Shown: positions 19,201 to 30,206, numbered from the stretch's first letter. The stretch: DNA of 64,000 nucleotides from Entamoeba invadens IP1 (GCF_000330505.1 NW_004440432.1:65971-129970), one strand, 5' to 3'. Notes: generated from the sequence alone by a model not told the origin. Translations and numbers: made by a program.

Positions 19201-21501
19201 TTATGTGTAAAATCAGATGGATATCGATGTTCGGAATGTCTCAAAGGAAACACCTTAAATGACACCACTGGGCTCTGTGTAGAATGTGTCCCTCATTGTT
19301 CGCAATGTGTTGGTAAAAATTACTGCCTTAGATGTGAAGAAAACTATATTTTAGTCTCTGACTTCTCTTCGTGTCAAGAGAGAGCAATTGCTCCAATCCT
19401 TTCAACAACAACTCGGGTTAACACAAACTACGACGGTTTGAATCAAATGGCCGTTTCTATGTACTTTGGATCAACTAAAACAGTGACTAATATGAACAAA
19501 GGAGCTATAATTAGTGTTATTAGTAACTGTTTAATGGAGAATCAAATAGGTTGTAATAAGTGTGCTGAAGGCTTCTATTTGCTGAACAACGCTTGTGAAC
19601 AGTGCCAAGACAATTGTTTGATCTGTTACAATAACAACGAGTGCTTGAAGTGCAAAAGCTCATTTTTACTGTTGTCGAACTCGACTTGTGTTTCTGTGAA
19701 TTCCATAGAAGGGTGTTTAACCCCATTCTTAGATGGTACTGGGTGCGCTGTATGTGAAAATGGATACTTGTACAGTGAAAAACAATGTGTCAGATGTGCA
19801 GAGTCGTGTGGCACATGTTTAAAGGACGCAAGCAATTGTCTCACCTGTGCTAAAGGTTACTTTAGAAACAACTCGATCTGTGTGAGTCTTTCCACGATTC
19901 AGTTGTGTGAAGAAGTTGGCGAGTCTGGATGCCAAAAGTGTGCAGATGGCTACTTTGTTGAAAATGGGTTGTGCCAACATTGTGACGATGGGTGTCAACT
20001 ATGTAGTGGATATTCGCAATGCACTTTATGTACCGAAGGACTTCTTTTGAAAGAAGGGTTATGTAAAAGTCTTAGTAGTGATTCCACGTGCACTTCGGTA
20101 AAGAATGGAGTGTGTCAGTCATGTATGGGTGGGTACAAATTAGTCAATGGAGAGTGTTTTAAAAAGAGTAAAAAAGCACTTGTAGCGATTTTAGTAGTAG
20201 TGATTATAGTCGTCATTGTGGTGTTAATTGCGATCATTCTGACTGTCGCCTTTGTCCTTCTAAGAAAGAAGAAAATGTTGAACATTACCACTTTCAAAAT
20301 CGACAGATCTAATGTGATATTTAAGAACATCGAGAATACATGCATCTGTATAAACAAGATGGTTGTGCGATTCAACGAAGATTATGAGTTCATTCCAGTC
20401 GGAGTTGAATCCAAGGAATTGTTGTGTATTGGAAATACAGGAAAAGATACCATCAAGTTGCAGTTGTCTATTGTGGAATTGGAAAGATGCGAAATTGAAA
20501 TAACACCAAAAATCGTCTGCCTAAAGGCTGGAGAGGCTTGTGAGTTCTCTTTGGCAATAACTCCACTGTGCACTTGCTCAATCCAAAATCCAATTAAAAT
20601 CATCTTCGTCGACTTGAAAACAGGGAAGGAGAAAACAGTTCAAATCAAAGTCGAGACACAGACGGTTATTACTTCCAAATTGGATTATTCTGAGATCAAA
20701 GAAGACTTCAAACTGGGTGAGGGCTCCTTTGGTGTAGTGTACAAAGGAAAATTCAGAGAGAACTGTGTTGCGATAAAGAAGTTAAAGAATGTCGAAGATG
20801 GTGAAAATGTCATCGAAGAATTTGAGAAAGAGGTGTCGATGCTGGACAAGTTCAGAAGTGAGTACATTGTCCATTTCTATGGTGCAGTATTGATACCGAA
20901 TAGATTGTGTATTGTCACTGAATTCTCTGAATTTGGAAGTCTCTCTGATATGATGTACAAAAGAAATAAGAAAGGTATTGAGACAAAGCTCAAAGTCAAG
21001 ATGCTGACTGATGTGACTCGAGGAATATCTTATCTCCATGAAAATGGTGTTTTACATAGAGATATTAAGCCAGATAACGTCTTGGTGTTTTCGATGGATT
21101 TGAACGAGAAAGCGTGCGCCAAATTGACTGATTTTGGGTCATCAAGAAACATTAATATGTTGATGACAAACATGACGTTCACAAAGAGTGTTGGCACTCC
21201 TGTTTATATGGCACCCGAAGTGCTAAAACAAGACAAATACAATGCACCAAGTGATATTTACTCATTTGCTATAACAATGCTTGAAGTGCTCATGTGGGGT
21301 CCAATTTACACAAAACAAGCATTTAAATTCCCATGGAACGTTGCTGAGTTTGTAGTTGCTGGTAAAAGAGTTTCTCGCCCTGAAGAAGTCGACGAAAGAC
21401 TCTTTAACATAGTCGAGAAAACATGGAACCAGTTTCCAAAAGACAGACTCATTGCTCCTGAAATTGTGAAGGAGCTTGAAGCTGTTTCTGTTGTGCTTTA
21501 A
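16218..21501 (+). CDS. transmembrane receptor kinase (TMK) with four exons
   Basis: The model is join(16218..16374,16415..16609,16660..17013,17084..21501), giving 1707 residues. All three introns (40, 50 and 70 nt) begin GTTTGT; acceptors are AAATAG, TTCAAG and AAATAG. All junctions are phase 1 and rebuild continuous Cys-repeat sequence. A signal peptide (MTPTHFVFVFLALILVNA) is followed by an ectodomain made almost wholly of CXXC/CXXCXXGY repeats to ~1255. The transmembrane helix is at ~1267-1293 (ALVAILVVVIIVVIVVLIAI). A cytoplasmic Ig/MSP-like segment covers ~1310-1430. The kinase covers ~1440-1707 with GEGSFG, VAIKK, HRDIKPDN, DFG and APE, and is predicted active. Unlike the other two TMKs it lacks the long beta-rich N-terminal half. 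A single-exon reading would lose the N-terminus and signal peptide. Confidence 0.88.
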
Positions 21502-21561
21502 TTTATTTCTTCTATTTTTAAATTTTAATTTATACGTATACCATATTCAAACTATATATCC

Positions 21562-21649
21562 CATTTGCGATAAAAAGTGTCGCATCCTGAAAATAAAATG
21601 ACAATCATTGCGATAAAAAACAAAACAAATTAAACATAAAATCAGTCTA
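21562..21649 (+). repeat. 88-bp direct repeat, copy A
   Basis: This is an 88-bp segment starting CATTTGCGATAAAAAGTG that is repeated in the same orientation at 24187-24274 with only three mismatches. It lies 60 nt after the stop codon of the second TMK. The other copy is the 3' flank of the importin-like gene and ends exactly at that gene's stop codon. Internal TTGCGATAAAAA also occurs twice per copy. Confidence 0.85.
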
Positions 21650-21801
21650 GTGTAGTAAAAATAAATTATTTTGAATCTTAAGGAGTTTTTGGTGGTTCGA
21701 GAAATTAACAATATTTATAATAAAAGTTTTATAATAAAAATCATATGTATATTTTACCTTTGTTAGAAAACGAAATTAAAAAAGCAAAACTCATAATAAC
21801 A

Positions 21802-22500
21802 ATGGCTGAATTCAACATAAGCAAAAAACACACTGACCATCAGGAAATCCACGACACATTCATGGCAACAAAATTTGAGCGTACGAGTGATGACTCAATG
21901 AAGAGCAGTGGCAGTGTAAGTGATGAAGCTGACAACGAAGAAATAAAACCAACGACGTTAGATGACCACGAATCTATAGAACCAATAATAACAATAGATT
22001 CTGTCATTAAGACGTTGAACGCATTTGAAGATACAATCAATGCACTTAAAGACCCACATAACGATACTTCAACACTTTCACCATTTAACCAAAACATGGT
22101 TTATATAACAGCGTCTTTGATATCGTGTTATTTACCCGAATATGAGTCTATGGCTGACAAAATTGACGAAGCGAACAGAACAATAACACTCAAGTATGTT
22201 GTGGAACACACAAGGGGCTTTGACCTTTTTGATTCAGTATTCCAGGAATACTTCACAATACAATACGCTCTCTCGATTGCCACAGTCTGGCTTTTTTGCT
22301 ACGAAATGGAACTTAATGACATACCCCCTTATAAGACAACACAAAGTATAATAGCTGAGACTAATAGAATCATTAGTGCTGCAAAGGTGAAGAGCAAGGA
22401 TGACGAGATTCTAATGGATATATTTTGTGAACTCGGTGATATAATAGGAACTCACTTTTCGTTTGTTAAAGACTGTGAGTATGAGTTTTGGCCACTTTGA
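21802..22500 (+). CDS. hypothetical acidic protein
   Basis: The protein has 232 residues from ATG 21802 (MAEFNISKKHTD); the frame is open to an upstream ATG at 21745. Residues 1-~65 are polar and acidic (SGSVSDEADNEE). The rest appears helical, with Cys-containing hydrophobic stretches (YITASLISCYLP, SIATVWLFCYEM) that look like buried helices rather than membrane spans. No signal peptide or known motif is recognised. It lies 90 nt upstream of another orphan gene on the same strand, and both are inside the 88-bp direct-repeat interval. Function unknown. Confidence 0.55.
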   Translation: MAEFNISKKHTDHQEIHDTFMATKFERTSDDSMKSSGSVSDEADNEEIKPTTLDDHESIEPIITIDSVIKTLNAFEDTINALKDPHNDTSTLSPFNQNMVYITASLISCYLPEYESMADKIDEANRTITLKYVVEHTRGFDLFDSVFQEYFTIQYALSIATVWLFCYEMELNDIPPYKTTQSIIAETNRIISAAKVKSKDDEILMDIFCELGDIIGTHFSFVKDCEYEFWPL

Positions 22501-22590
22501 CTTTTTTGAGGTATTTAATATATAATTAATTATTATTTATTATTTTAAACTTTTTTCCATAAAAACGGTTTTGTCATTATCTCAAAGGAT

Positions 22591-23718
22591 ATGAGTAAAG
22601 AATCCGATACCATAGACCAGACGACTCACTTAGATGATTGCTATCTCAACATCTTTAAAACCCCTTCACCTGACAAAAATTCGGCGTTTGAGTGCTACTT
22701 GAAGGTAAAAAAAGAACAAAAACTTGTTGAGAATCTCGCAATACATTCCATCGACCATTTTGTCGTACCAAAAATTGGGGAAGTTGATTTTCCAATGAAT
22801 TTGGTATGTCATGTTGTTCCGATTGGAGAATTTGGAAAAATGAATATAAGTGATTTTCATGAAATATGGGTTAGATTGGGGAGGTTTGCAAAAACAATCA
22901 GCGAAATCAAATCTCTGTTACCCATAGTCTTTAACAAGTCAACACAAATTGGCAATTCGATCGAGAAAAAGTATTCTTCAAATATAACTAGTGTGATGTA
23001 TATATACGAACAAAAAGTGCAACAATTTCGGGAATATTTCCCAATGTCAAGAACAACCCTTCATTTTCCTGCAAATTATACATACAACGGCTTAATGCCT
23101 AATTGGGACGACAGCGAAGGAAACTTATCTCCATACATTGCCAAACTTCGTGAAGTTGATACAGTCTGGAAATTCTTGGGAAATTGGGATTTGACATGGA
23201 ATGAACCATACAACGTTGCATATCAAAAAGCACTTCTCAAAAAAATTGAAGAGGAAAAAGCATACTTCAAAGCAGTCGTTTCCGTTGACGATTGGATGTT
23301 AATATGTTTTAAATACTGTACTAAAATTATAGTCGAAAATGCTTTGAAATCAGAAAGAGATATAAATCTTATTCAACCATCAGAAATAAAGAATGACGAC
23401 ATCCCCATAACAGTTGCTTTGATTCGAAAATTTGAAGGGTGCGTCTATTCACACATAAAATGTCAAAACGTACAAATGAATGTAGTATTGGAGAAGGATG
23501 GTGAGTATGGTGTTTTTGCCGCCTGGTTGTGCGCAAAATGTATTGAATCACTACCAGAGTCGACAGTATCGATTGGGAAAGAAGTTCAGCAAACCCCCAA
23601 AAACACTAAAAAGTCTGGGCTGTTGATTGCGCTTGGGAGAGAGACGGACAAAGGTTTTAATGGGTTTCTTATTTTAAGATCAATGTACATTACCACAAAA
23701 AAGAAACACCTAATTTGA
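22591..23718 (+). CDS. hypothetical protein
   Basis: The protein has 375 residues, with no signal peptide and no transmembrane helix. It contains several aromatic blocks (TVWKFLGNWDLTWNEPYNVAY), a central helical stretch (KKIEEEKAYFKAV) and C-terminal cysteines (WLCAKCIES). The sequence has normal Entamoeba codon use and is open throughout, so I take it as a real gene, but I recognise no family. It follows the orphan gene at 21802 by 90 nt on the same strand, and the MITE at 23904 lies just downstream. Function unknown. Confidence 0.55.
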   Translation: MSKESDTIDQTTHLDDCYLNIFKTPSPDKNSAFECYLKVKKEQKLVENLAIHSIDHFVVPKIGEVDFPMNLVCHVVPIGEFGKMNISDFHEIWVRLGRFAKTISEIKSLLPIVFNKSTQIGNSIEKKYSSNITSVMYIYEQKVQQFREYFPMSRTTLHFPANYTYNGLMPNWDDSEGNLSPYIAKLREVDTVWKFLGNWDLTWNEPYNVAYQKALLKKIEEEKAYFKAVVSVDDWMLICFKYCTKIIVENALKSERDINLIQPSEIKNDDIPITVALIRKFEGCVYSHIKCQNVQMNVVLEKDGEYGVFAAWLCAKCIESLPESTVSIGKEVQQTPKNTKKSGLLIALGRETDKGFNGFLILRSMYITTKKKHLI

Positions 23719-24271
23719 TATTGAAAAAAGTAAGTTTACTATTTATATATTTTAGTTTTGATGTTATAATTAAGAAACATAGAATATTTTTTCAAAAATT
23801 GTATTTGAAAACTATTATTAACTATTTATTTAACTATTTGATAAATAAGAAAACAAATAACAAAAATAGAAAATCAAACTGTTAATAATAATAAATTCAT
23901 TACAGTTAACGGAAAAAGGTGGATGCTAATTTAAATATTAAGTAATTTAATATTATTAATAATAAATAATTAATATAAATTTATTTCGATTTTTCATTTT
24001 TTTCATTTTATTAATTTTTTGATTAATAATTTATATTAAAATTAATAGTAATTTTATTATTTTTCAATTGAAATTAACCAATAATTACGAGCATCCTCCT
24101 TTTCCGAGCATCCCCATATTTCCTCCTACTTTTGTTTAAATGATGATTGAAGTGATACGAAAAATATTTGTAATGTTGCTGGTAAACATTTGCGATAAAA
24201 AGTGTCGCATCCTGAAAATAAAACGACACTTATTGCGATAAAAAACAAAACAAATTAAACATAAAATCAGT
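23719..24271. other. intergenic region largely made of repeats
   Basis: This is the spacer between convergent genes. It holds A/T-rich DNA, then the MITE copy (23904-24130), then the second 88-bp repeat, which runs into the stop codon of the importin-like gene. No coding sequence was seen. Confidence 0.7.
23904..24130 (+). mobile_element. MITE-like element, copy 1
   Basis: This 227-bp segment is nearly identical to 45599-45816. Sub-terminal inverted repeats are visible: GGAAAAAGGTGGATGCT at 23911 and, at the other side, GAGCATCCTCCTTTTCC (reverse complement GGAAAAGGAGGATGCTC). The A/T-rich middle is itself roughly self-complementary, so the whole can fold into a long hairpin. It has no coding capacity. 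Terminal AGT...ACT ends are shared by both copies. It fits a miniature inverted-repeat transposable element. The superfamily cannot be told. Confidence 0.75.
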
Positions 24272-24274
24272 CTA
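24187..24274 (+). repeat. 88-bp direct repeat, copy B
   Basis: This is the second copy of the 88-bp repeat (three mismatches to 21562-21649). It includes the antisense of the importin-like gene's TAG stop at 24272-24274 and all of its immediate 3' UTR. In this copy AAGTGTCG and CGACACTT form a perfect 8-bp stem, which is broken in copy A, so copy B is probably the ancestral one. Confidence 0.85.
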
Positions 24275-27223
24275 CTTTGATGGCGCTTGTTCAACAAAGA
24301 TCTTGGCAAACTCTTCACGAGCGACCGTTGTCAATCCTTGGATTGCCACAACGTGTCGTTGGTCTTTCAAGTCTCCTTCAAGTATTCTTCGCATCACAAC
24401 ATAAAAAGCGTTTCTCTCGTCGATGACCAAGTCATCATCGTCATTCTCTTCCTCGTCGTCTAAAATATCTTCATCCAAATCAATTCCACCATTTAAGTAC
24501 TGTTCCATTGCGGCTTTGACGTCTTCGTCATTAACTTCGTCGTCATACAAAATATCCTCATCTTCTCCAACATCTTCCATTTTGTTCAAAATCGAAGTTC
24601 CCCCATTTTTTCTTTGTTCTTCATAATACGCCTGAGTCTTTTTCCTCTGACTCTGTGCAGCGACGACCACCTGGACAATTGTCTCATAAAAATTCGTGAG
24701 ACTTTGTGATACAATTTGTGGCATGTTGTTTATTGGGATGGTCAAAATAGAAAGCATTGCAAGAATAGACAATTTCTTGTCCATCAAAGAAGGCAATTTA
24801 TTGGCAATCATACCGTTCCAGAGTTGGAACAAATCGTTCAAAAACCCTCGTTGATTTAACACTGCAAGAGTAAAGGCGGGGTTTGAGACAATGCAGTCCA
24901 AAATGGCTTCCACTTGTTGTAAAAAGAAAGCGGGGTTCTTCTTTTGAACAAGGGGAATAACGATATCGATTAAGAATACGATGAACTGGTCCATTTTACC
25001 AGGGTTTTTCTGTAAAGCGACTCTGATAGTATTGTAGACGCTCATGATCTCGACTTCCATGTCTTCTGAGAGCAAAAACTTTTTAGTGAGGATGACAAGG
25101 TTCTCCATATTAGTTGGCACCAAAATGAGTTCAGGGCACCTTGAAATCATTTTAGAAATGAGTGTTTCTGTCGATGAGAGTGTTGAGTAGTTCATGTTTG
25201 GTGTGAGTGAAAGTAACATAGAGAAGAGTTGTTGCATTTGGACACAATATGGGGTTGGTAACGCCTTTGCAAGAGCCAACGCCAGTGTGACAGTATTATC
25301 AAACGATTCATTCTGGAAATCTGTTGTGATTTGCACTTGTTTTAATATGTAAGGGATAAACGTATTAGCGAATTTTTCGGTTGCATTAAAGTTACTCTTG
25401 TTGATTTCAATAAGATAACAAATTGAGTCTGTTGCGACATGGACAGAGTCCATCATTTTGATTTGAGTATTCTCATCAGAGTCCTCGTAATTGTTTTCCA
25501 CTGAAAGTAATATTTCGAAGAGTCCTTGTGTCAGTTGTAATGAATTTGGAAGAGTCTCTGTTGGGAATTTTTGAATCAATTCAGACATAGTTGAAACGAC
25601 TGTATCACTCTCATAGATGTGAGCCGTTTGCATCAAAACGTCAAACATTGGTGTTAAAATCGGTCTGAAGCTTTCTCTTAAGCAGTCATATGAGACAAAA
25701 AGCCCCAATGTTGACCCAGCAGACACTTTGACAATCAAATTGTTACTTGTAAGCAACGAGAAAACCAATTGCACGACATTCAACACCTCTTGTGGGAGGG
25801 GAACATTCTTTTTGTAATTCAAAACAACAAAGAGACTTTCAAATAAGTCACACCCTCTTCGGATTAACAAGACTTTCCCACTTTTCAGTAACAAAGGCAC
25901 TGTTGTCGATAACAAAGCAGGCACATACTTAGCGTAGTCTTGTGATATAGTAAAGCTCGAGACTATTTTAGAGAGAATGAAGCAAGCGCAATCGATCAGT
26001 TTTTCGTCTTTATTTAACATCTCTGGAGTTGTTGGGACAACAGCCAAAAGTGGGTTTAAAAAGAGGGGCAAGTAATTTTTAGGTCGGTACATTTTGATGT
26101 TCAAAATGAGACTTAAAGCACCGTACCATGCATCTACAGCTCCGATTTCTTCGTCTTGTAATTCACTCAAATAAGTCGCTGGTTCGGTCATCATCAAATT
26201 CATTTGCGCGTCGGTGATCATCAATTTTTTCACTATGATTTGATCTAACAGTGCGGGAAAGACCGATTGAATGACATTCGACAATTTGGCCGTCTTCACA
26301 CTGTAACTCATCAACACAAACATGTAGTAATATAAAACCTTAGGCAACCCATCCCTCATTTGAGACAACATTACCTTAAGAAAATCGCACGCAATGTTCT
26401 CCACAAAGAAGGTCAGTGTTGGGCTCTGTTTCCTGTTATTCTTGCTTGTGTATTGAGAAATGATTGAGGTGGTTCCACGTATTAAATTTATAACAGAAGA
26501 GAGTTGTGGGTGTTTTTCAGAATTCTGATTGAACTCGAAAGGCATAGCCAACAAAGTAAGAGCGGCCTGATAGAATTGTGTTGTATTTTGTTGATTGAAG
26601 AAAGGAGGTATTTTTGTGTAAAGGAGATATTTAAAGGCCTTTAAAAGTGGTTTGGTGTAAGTGAACATTTTCGAAGAGACAGCAGTGGTGAATACTGTCA
26701 AATACATCGAAAATATTTGGTTCACAAATTCGATCATGAAGGGGTATAACTCAGTCTTAAAACGTTTTGCTTTAATAATAGTGTTAATAACCATCATAAC
26801 GCCTTTAAAAGAATTTTCGTTGTGTAATATTTCTTGTGAATGGAAGAAAGTAATCAAATTCTTTAATAAATCCTGGCAGCCTTTTGGGAATTCCAATTCA
26901 ATTATATAACTAAAGACTTCAGTAATTTGCTTTTGGACTAAGACGGGAGTTTGTATGATAATTTTCAATAACAATTCTTTATATGCTGTTTTGTCAACGT
27001 CATTTAAACTGCCATACACTAATTTAAAATATCTTTTGAAATTGATCGAAACGATTTGTTTTAATGGAAGGGTTTCATTCGAAACCAAAATATCTAAAGC
27101 AGAAATGCCAAACGTTTGTTCAGCAAAAAGAGACTCAAAATAGGTATTTGCATTTTTGAGCATCTCCGTATTCCCAGAAAATGTCATTTTGCACGTTTGA
27201 AGGATCCGTTCTTTCACACTCAT
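24272..27223 (-). CDS. importin-beta family karyopherin (importin-7/8-like)
   Basis: The protein has 983 residues from ATG 27223 (MSVKERILQTCKMTF). It is composed of HEAT-like helical repeats throughout. The N-terminal third resembles importin-7/8/Nmd5: the block LKQIVSINFKRYFKLVYGS, then QKQITEVFSYIIELEFPKGC fits the conserved 'Q...I..I...DFP..W' helix pair, with Trp absent. A long acidic loop near the C-terminus (DEDILYDDEVNDED and DLDEDILDDEEENDDDD) is also typical of this group. The role by family is Ran-dependent import of ribosomal proteins, histones or other cargo through nuclear pores. CSE1/exportin-2 is an alternative. The final stop lies in the 88-bp repeat. Confidence 0.75.
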   Translation of the reverse strand: MSVKERILQTCKMTFSGNTEMLKNANTYFESLFAEQTFGISALDILVSNETLPLKQIVSINFKRYFKLVYGSLNDVDKTAYKELLLKIIIQTPVLVQKQITEVFSYIIELEFPKGCQDLLKNLITFFHSQEILHNENSFKGVMMVINTIIKAKRFKTELYPFMIEFVNQIFSMYLTVFTTAVSSKMFTYTKPLLKAFKYLLYTKIPPFFNQQNTTQFYQAALTLLAMPFEFNQNSEKHPQLSSVINLIRGTTSIISQYTSKNNRKQSPTLTFFVENIACDFLKVMLSQMRDGLPKVLYYYMFVLMSYSVKTAKLSNVIQSVFPALLDQIIVKKLMITDAQMNLMMTEPATYLSELQDEEIGAVDAWYGALSLILNIKMYRPKNYLPLFLNPLLAVVPTTPEMLNKDEKLIDCACFILSKIVSSFTISQDYAKYVPALLSTTVPLLLKSGKVLLIRRGCDLFESLFVVLNYKKNVPLPQEVLNVVQLVFSLLTSNNLIVKVSAGSTLGLFVSYDCLRESFRPILTPMFDVLMQTAHIYESDTVVSTMSELIQKFPTETLPNSLQLTQGLFEILLSVENNYEDSDENTQIKMMDSVHVATDSICYLIEINKSNFNATEKFANTFIPYILKQVQITTDFQNESFDNTVTLALALAKALPTPYCVQMQQLFSMLLSLTPNMNYSTLSSTETLISKMISRCPELILVPTNMENLVILTKKFLLSEDMEVEIMSVYNTIRVALQKNPGKMDQFIVFLIDIVIPLVQKKNPAFFLQQVEAILDCIVSNPAFTLAVLNQRGFLNDLFQLWNGMIANKLPSLMDKKLSILAMLSILTIPINNMPQIVSQSLTNFYETIVQVVVAAQSQRKKTQAYYEEQRKNGGTSILNKMEDVGEDEDILYDDEVNDEDVKAAMEQYLNGGIDLDEDILDDEEENDDDDLVIDERNAFYVVMRRILEGDLKDQRHVVAIQGLTTVAREEFAKIFVEQAPSK

Positions 27224-27313
27224 CACACCCGTTCGCAGTATTTCATTTCCAATTCCAAATTATTAATACCATTTAAACCCTAAAACATTTCGTATAACAT
27301 TAATTAAAGTGTC

Positions 27314-28309
27314 TCACATGATTGTCTTTAAGACTAAGAATAGTCCGCCACAGATCAATCCCGCTACACTCGACGTTATAATATTGATCTCAGAGTTACC
27401 TAAGACATCCCTTCCACTAATGTGCTTAACATTTTCTCCCGGTTGTCTCACTACACAATTTGTAACAGTATCAAACCCTGAGTATTGCAATGTGCTTCCC
27501 AAAAAGGAATCAAGCAAATTACCTAAAACGCCTGATAAAGTCACACTGAACAAAATCAGCAGAAAACTGGTCGGGTGGACACCACAGAAAAAGGTGAATG
27601 AAATGGAACAAACCAAGCCGATAAGAAGTGACCCCAAGAATCCAACGGTAAGCCCCAAAGAACTGACTCCCCCGTTTGTTCCCGCAGGCACCTGTTTTAA
27701 AGTCGATATCAAAACTGGTTTTGTGTCACTCAAAACACCAATTTCAGAAGACCAAGTGTCTCCATTGGTGCAACTATAAAATCCTGGAATAACTCCATAG
27801 ATGAACACTTCGAGTGGGGTGAATGAATAACAAGCATCTTCTCCTTGTGGCGAGTGTAATAGAATAAGTACAACAGCCGATATACTTGCTGTTAAGCTAT
27901 TACAAAACACTTGCACGTGTGTGCGGATAGACTCTATACATTAGTATGATTGTTTATTGACAAGGTAGTCTATTACTTACTCTTCTTATAACTTCAAGAA
28001 GAATGACCCACTCTTCTTGAACAATTTCTGTAATTTTAGTTTAATAAATTATATATAAACTCTACAAGAGATAAACACACCTTTTTGGTATTTCGCTTCG
28101 ATCCTCTTTTTCTTATCTTTCCCGACCTTTGTGAGGATAGAGGAAGTAATGAAGAATGTAATAATAAAAAGGCCGATTGAAGTTCCCGCGTACAGATGTA
28201 TAAAAAACGTGAAAAAGCCAGCAACGGTGCCACTGAGTGAAAGCGACTTTTTATAATACGCTGAGATGGAAATAATTACTGAAAGAAGAAAGCTAAGTAC
28301 AAGATCCAT
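27314..28309 (-). CDS. TMEM19/DUF92 family membrane protein, two exons
   Basis: The model is complement(join(27314..27933,28081..28309)), 282 residues. Exon 1 encodes three hydrophobic segments and the family motif FFITSSILTKVGKDKKKRIEAKYQK. Exon 2 continues RTHVQVFCNSLTASI, then NGDTWSSEIGVLS, then VPAGTNGGVSSLG, all hallmarks of DUF92/TMEM19 (family consensus ADTWASE and VPPGTNGGVS). The intron of 147 nt has a non-canonical donor GTGTGT and acceptor GTATAG after an ACTAAT branch-like word. Both sides are phase 1. The family includes plant phytyl-phosphate kinase VTE6; the animal TMEM19 function is unknown. About six to seven transmembrane helices are predicted. The family call is strong; the exact splice junction is moderately sure. 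Confidence 0.8.
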
Positions 28310-28490
28310 CTTTTTTAAATAATTAGTTTGTGGGGTTGAATAGATTCTAAAAGTATATTTTTTTATTTATAGTTTTACTATTGCGTTTAATTAAGAATAG
28401 TTCATCTCTTGGAGTTTTAAAATTAGAAGTAATTGATTCTGGTGTACCTAAATTAAGAACAAAAAGTATTCAAATACTCATTTTTTCCTT

Positions 28491-29291
28491 TCATTTTTCT
28501 ATTTGGACAAATTCGGATGGATGGATTGGAGAGAAATCATCACTTTCAACCATGGCAGTTGGAGTGGGTTTTGGCATTTCTTTTTGTTCAAGAACTTGTT
28601 GAAGGTCATCATTTGGGTTTAAGATTGGAGGACGTTCTTGTATATATCTGGCAGCTTTGAACTGTTTTCTGAATTCTTCAAAATTGTCTAAATTATCTTG
28701 TGAGAGTATTTTGTCACGACGCAGTATTCGCTGCTGAATGTCATCCGTTGATTTCACTTTTTCTTCGAATTCTTTAAGAAGTTGTTCTATATAATCAGCC
28801 CGTTCTCTCATTATATTAATAGGTAAAACATTGTTCACTGTAATTTCACTATATTTATAAATGAACTCGTCAAGAGTCATCATCCTCTTTTTATCCAAAT
28901 CAAATAAATCAACTATGTAATCAAAATACCTCCGAATATAAATGATTTTCGACTCAAGGTTCTTCAACAACGAATTCTTCTCTTTAATTTCAATTTCATA
29001 AAGTGAAATCTGTTGGAGTAATATGCTTTTCTCTGCTCGGAGTTCACATACTAAAGCTTCTCTTATTACCATTTTTTGTTCATTAAATATATTCTCAGCA
29101 AATATAGCATTTATATCAGTTTCAAGCTCTTTAACCAAGTCACCCAATACATTTCTTTGATATATTAATTCCTTTCAGTCATTTGAATTGTTTCTAAATA
29201 GTAACAAACAAACAGCTCGTGTCAAGTTCATACCTTTGCGTATCTCTTCATAAGTGCTTTGTTTGTTGAGAGTAGGTTTGGTAGCTGACAT
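28491..29291 (-). CDS. coiled-coil protein, two exons
   Basis: The model is complement(join(28491..29171,29214..29291)), 252 residues. Exon 1 (26 codons, MSATKPTLNKQSTYEEIRK...) ends at a perfect GTTTGT donor. The 42-nt intron ends GAAAG, and exon 2 continues in phase 0 with ELIYQRNVLGDLVKELE. Residues ~25-100 and ~145-205 are long charged helices likely to form coiled coils. The C-terminus is Pro-rich (EMPKPTPTAMVESDDFSPIHP). No signal peptide. No family is recognised; it may be a subunit of a larger complex. The model adds a start Met that the exon 2 frame alone lacks. Confidence 0.65.
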
Positions 29292-30206
29292 CAAAACGTT
29301 TATTTTGAGTTTTAAAAAAGGTACATTTTTATTTATTTGTTCTATTTTGATGTTTACTGGTTTTCTAAGTGAAACAAAGTTTACAAAAAAATGTTGATAA
29401 TTAATAGCAAAATATAGTATTGTTTATTATTATTTTTTTAATGTAATTAATAATTAAAAAAAATATTTTTTCCTTCAATTCTACTTATAAATTATATTAT
29501 AATTTAACTAAAAAATAATTAATACTATAATGAAATTAATAATTTACTAAAAATGAAAAGTAACTAAAAAAAGAATAAAAGACTTAATTTATATTTTAAT
29601 AGTTTTCCGTTATCAATTATAGAATTTGTACTGTTTAAATAAATAAGTAATATTATATTATAAATATACAATATATTAACTATTTGAATACAATCTTCGT
29701 TAGATCATTCGAAACATCAAAAAAAAGTCCACAAAAATGCAAACAAAATAAATAAAAAAAATCTGACGACCATAGTTTTCAAAAAACGAAATTTTTTTAT
29801 GTGTTTTTCTTGTGAAGCAAATGGTAAAAAATTACAATATATTAAATTAAAAATGAAACTTTTTTTCTCATTTTCAAATAATTTTTTTTTTCATTTTTCA
29901 AAAGAGACACAACAATTCTCCAAAAACGATTACTAAAAATAGAAAAAATGGCTGTGATCAACAATTGGCATTTTTCCCGTTTGAATTCTTATAAGCACGC
30001 TGTTAATTTTCATACAAATTCATCAAATAATAATTCTGTATGAAATTTAAAATTAATTGAACAACATCGCCCAGAACCCATTTTTTTAATATGAAGTATA
30101 TAGTATAATTATATCAAAAATATAAGAAAAATATGATACAGTAGATTCAACGAAAATAGAAAGTCTATTCATAAAAGACTAAGACTAGAAATATCAAAGT
30201 CACCCG
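29292..30206. other. AT-rich intergenic region
   Basis: This is 0.9 kb of A/T-rich DNA between divergent genes. It has poly-T/poly-A runs and several AAAACGA/GTTTTC words around 29780-29950. No coding frame, tRNA or repeat array was recognised. Confidence 0.55.
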
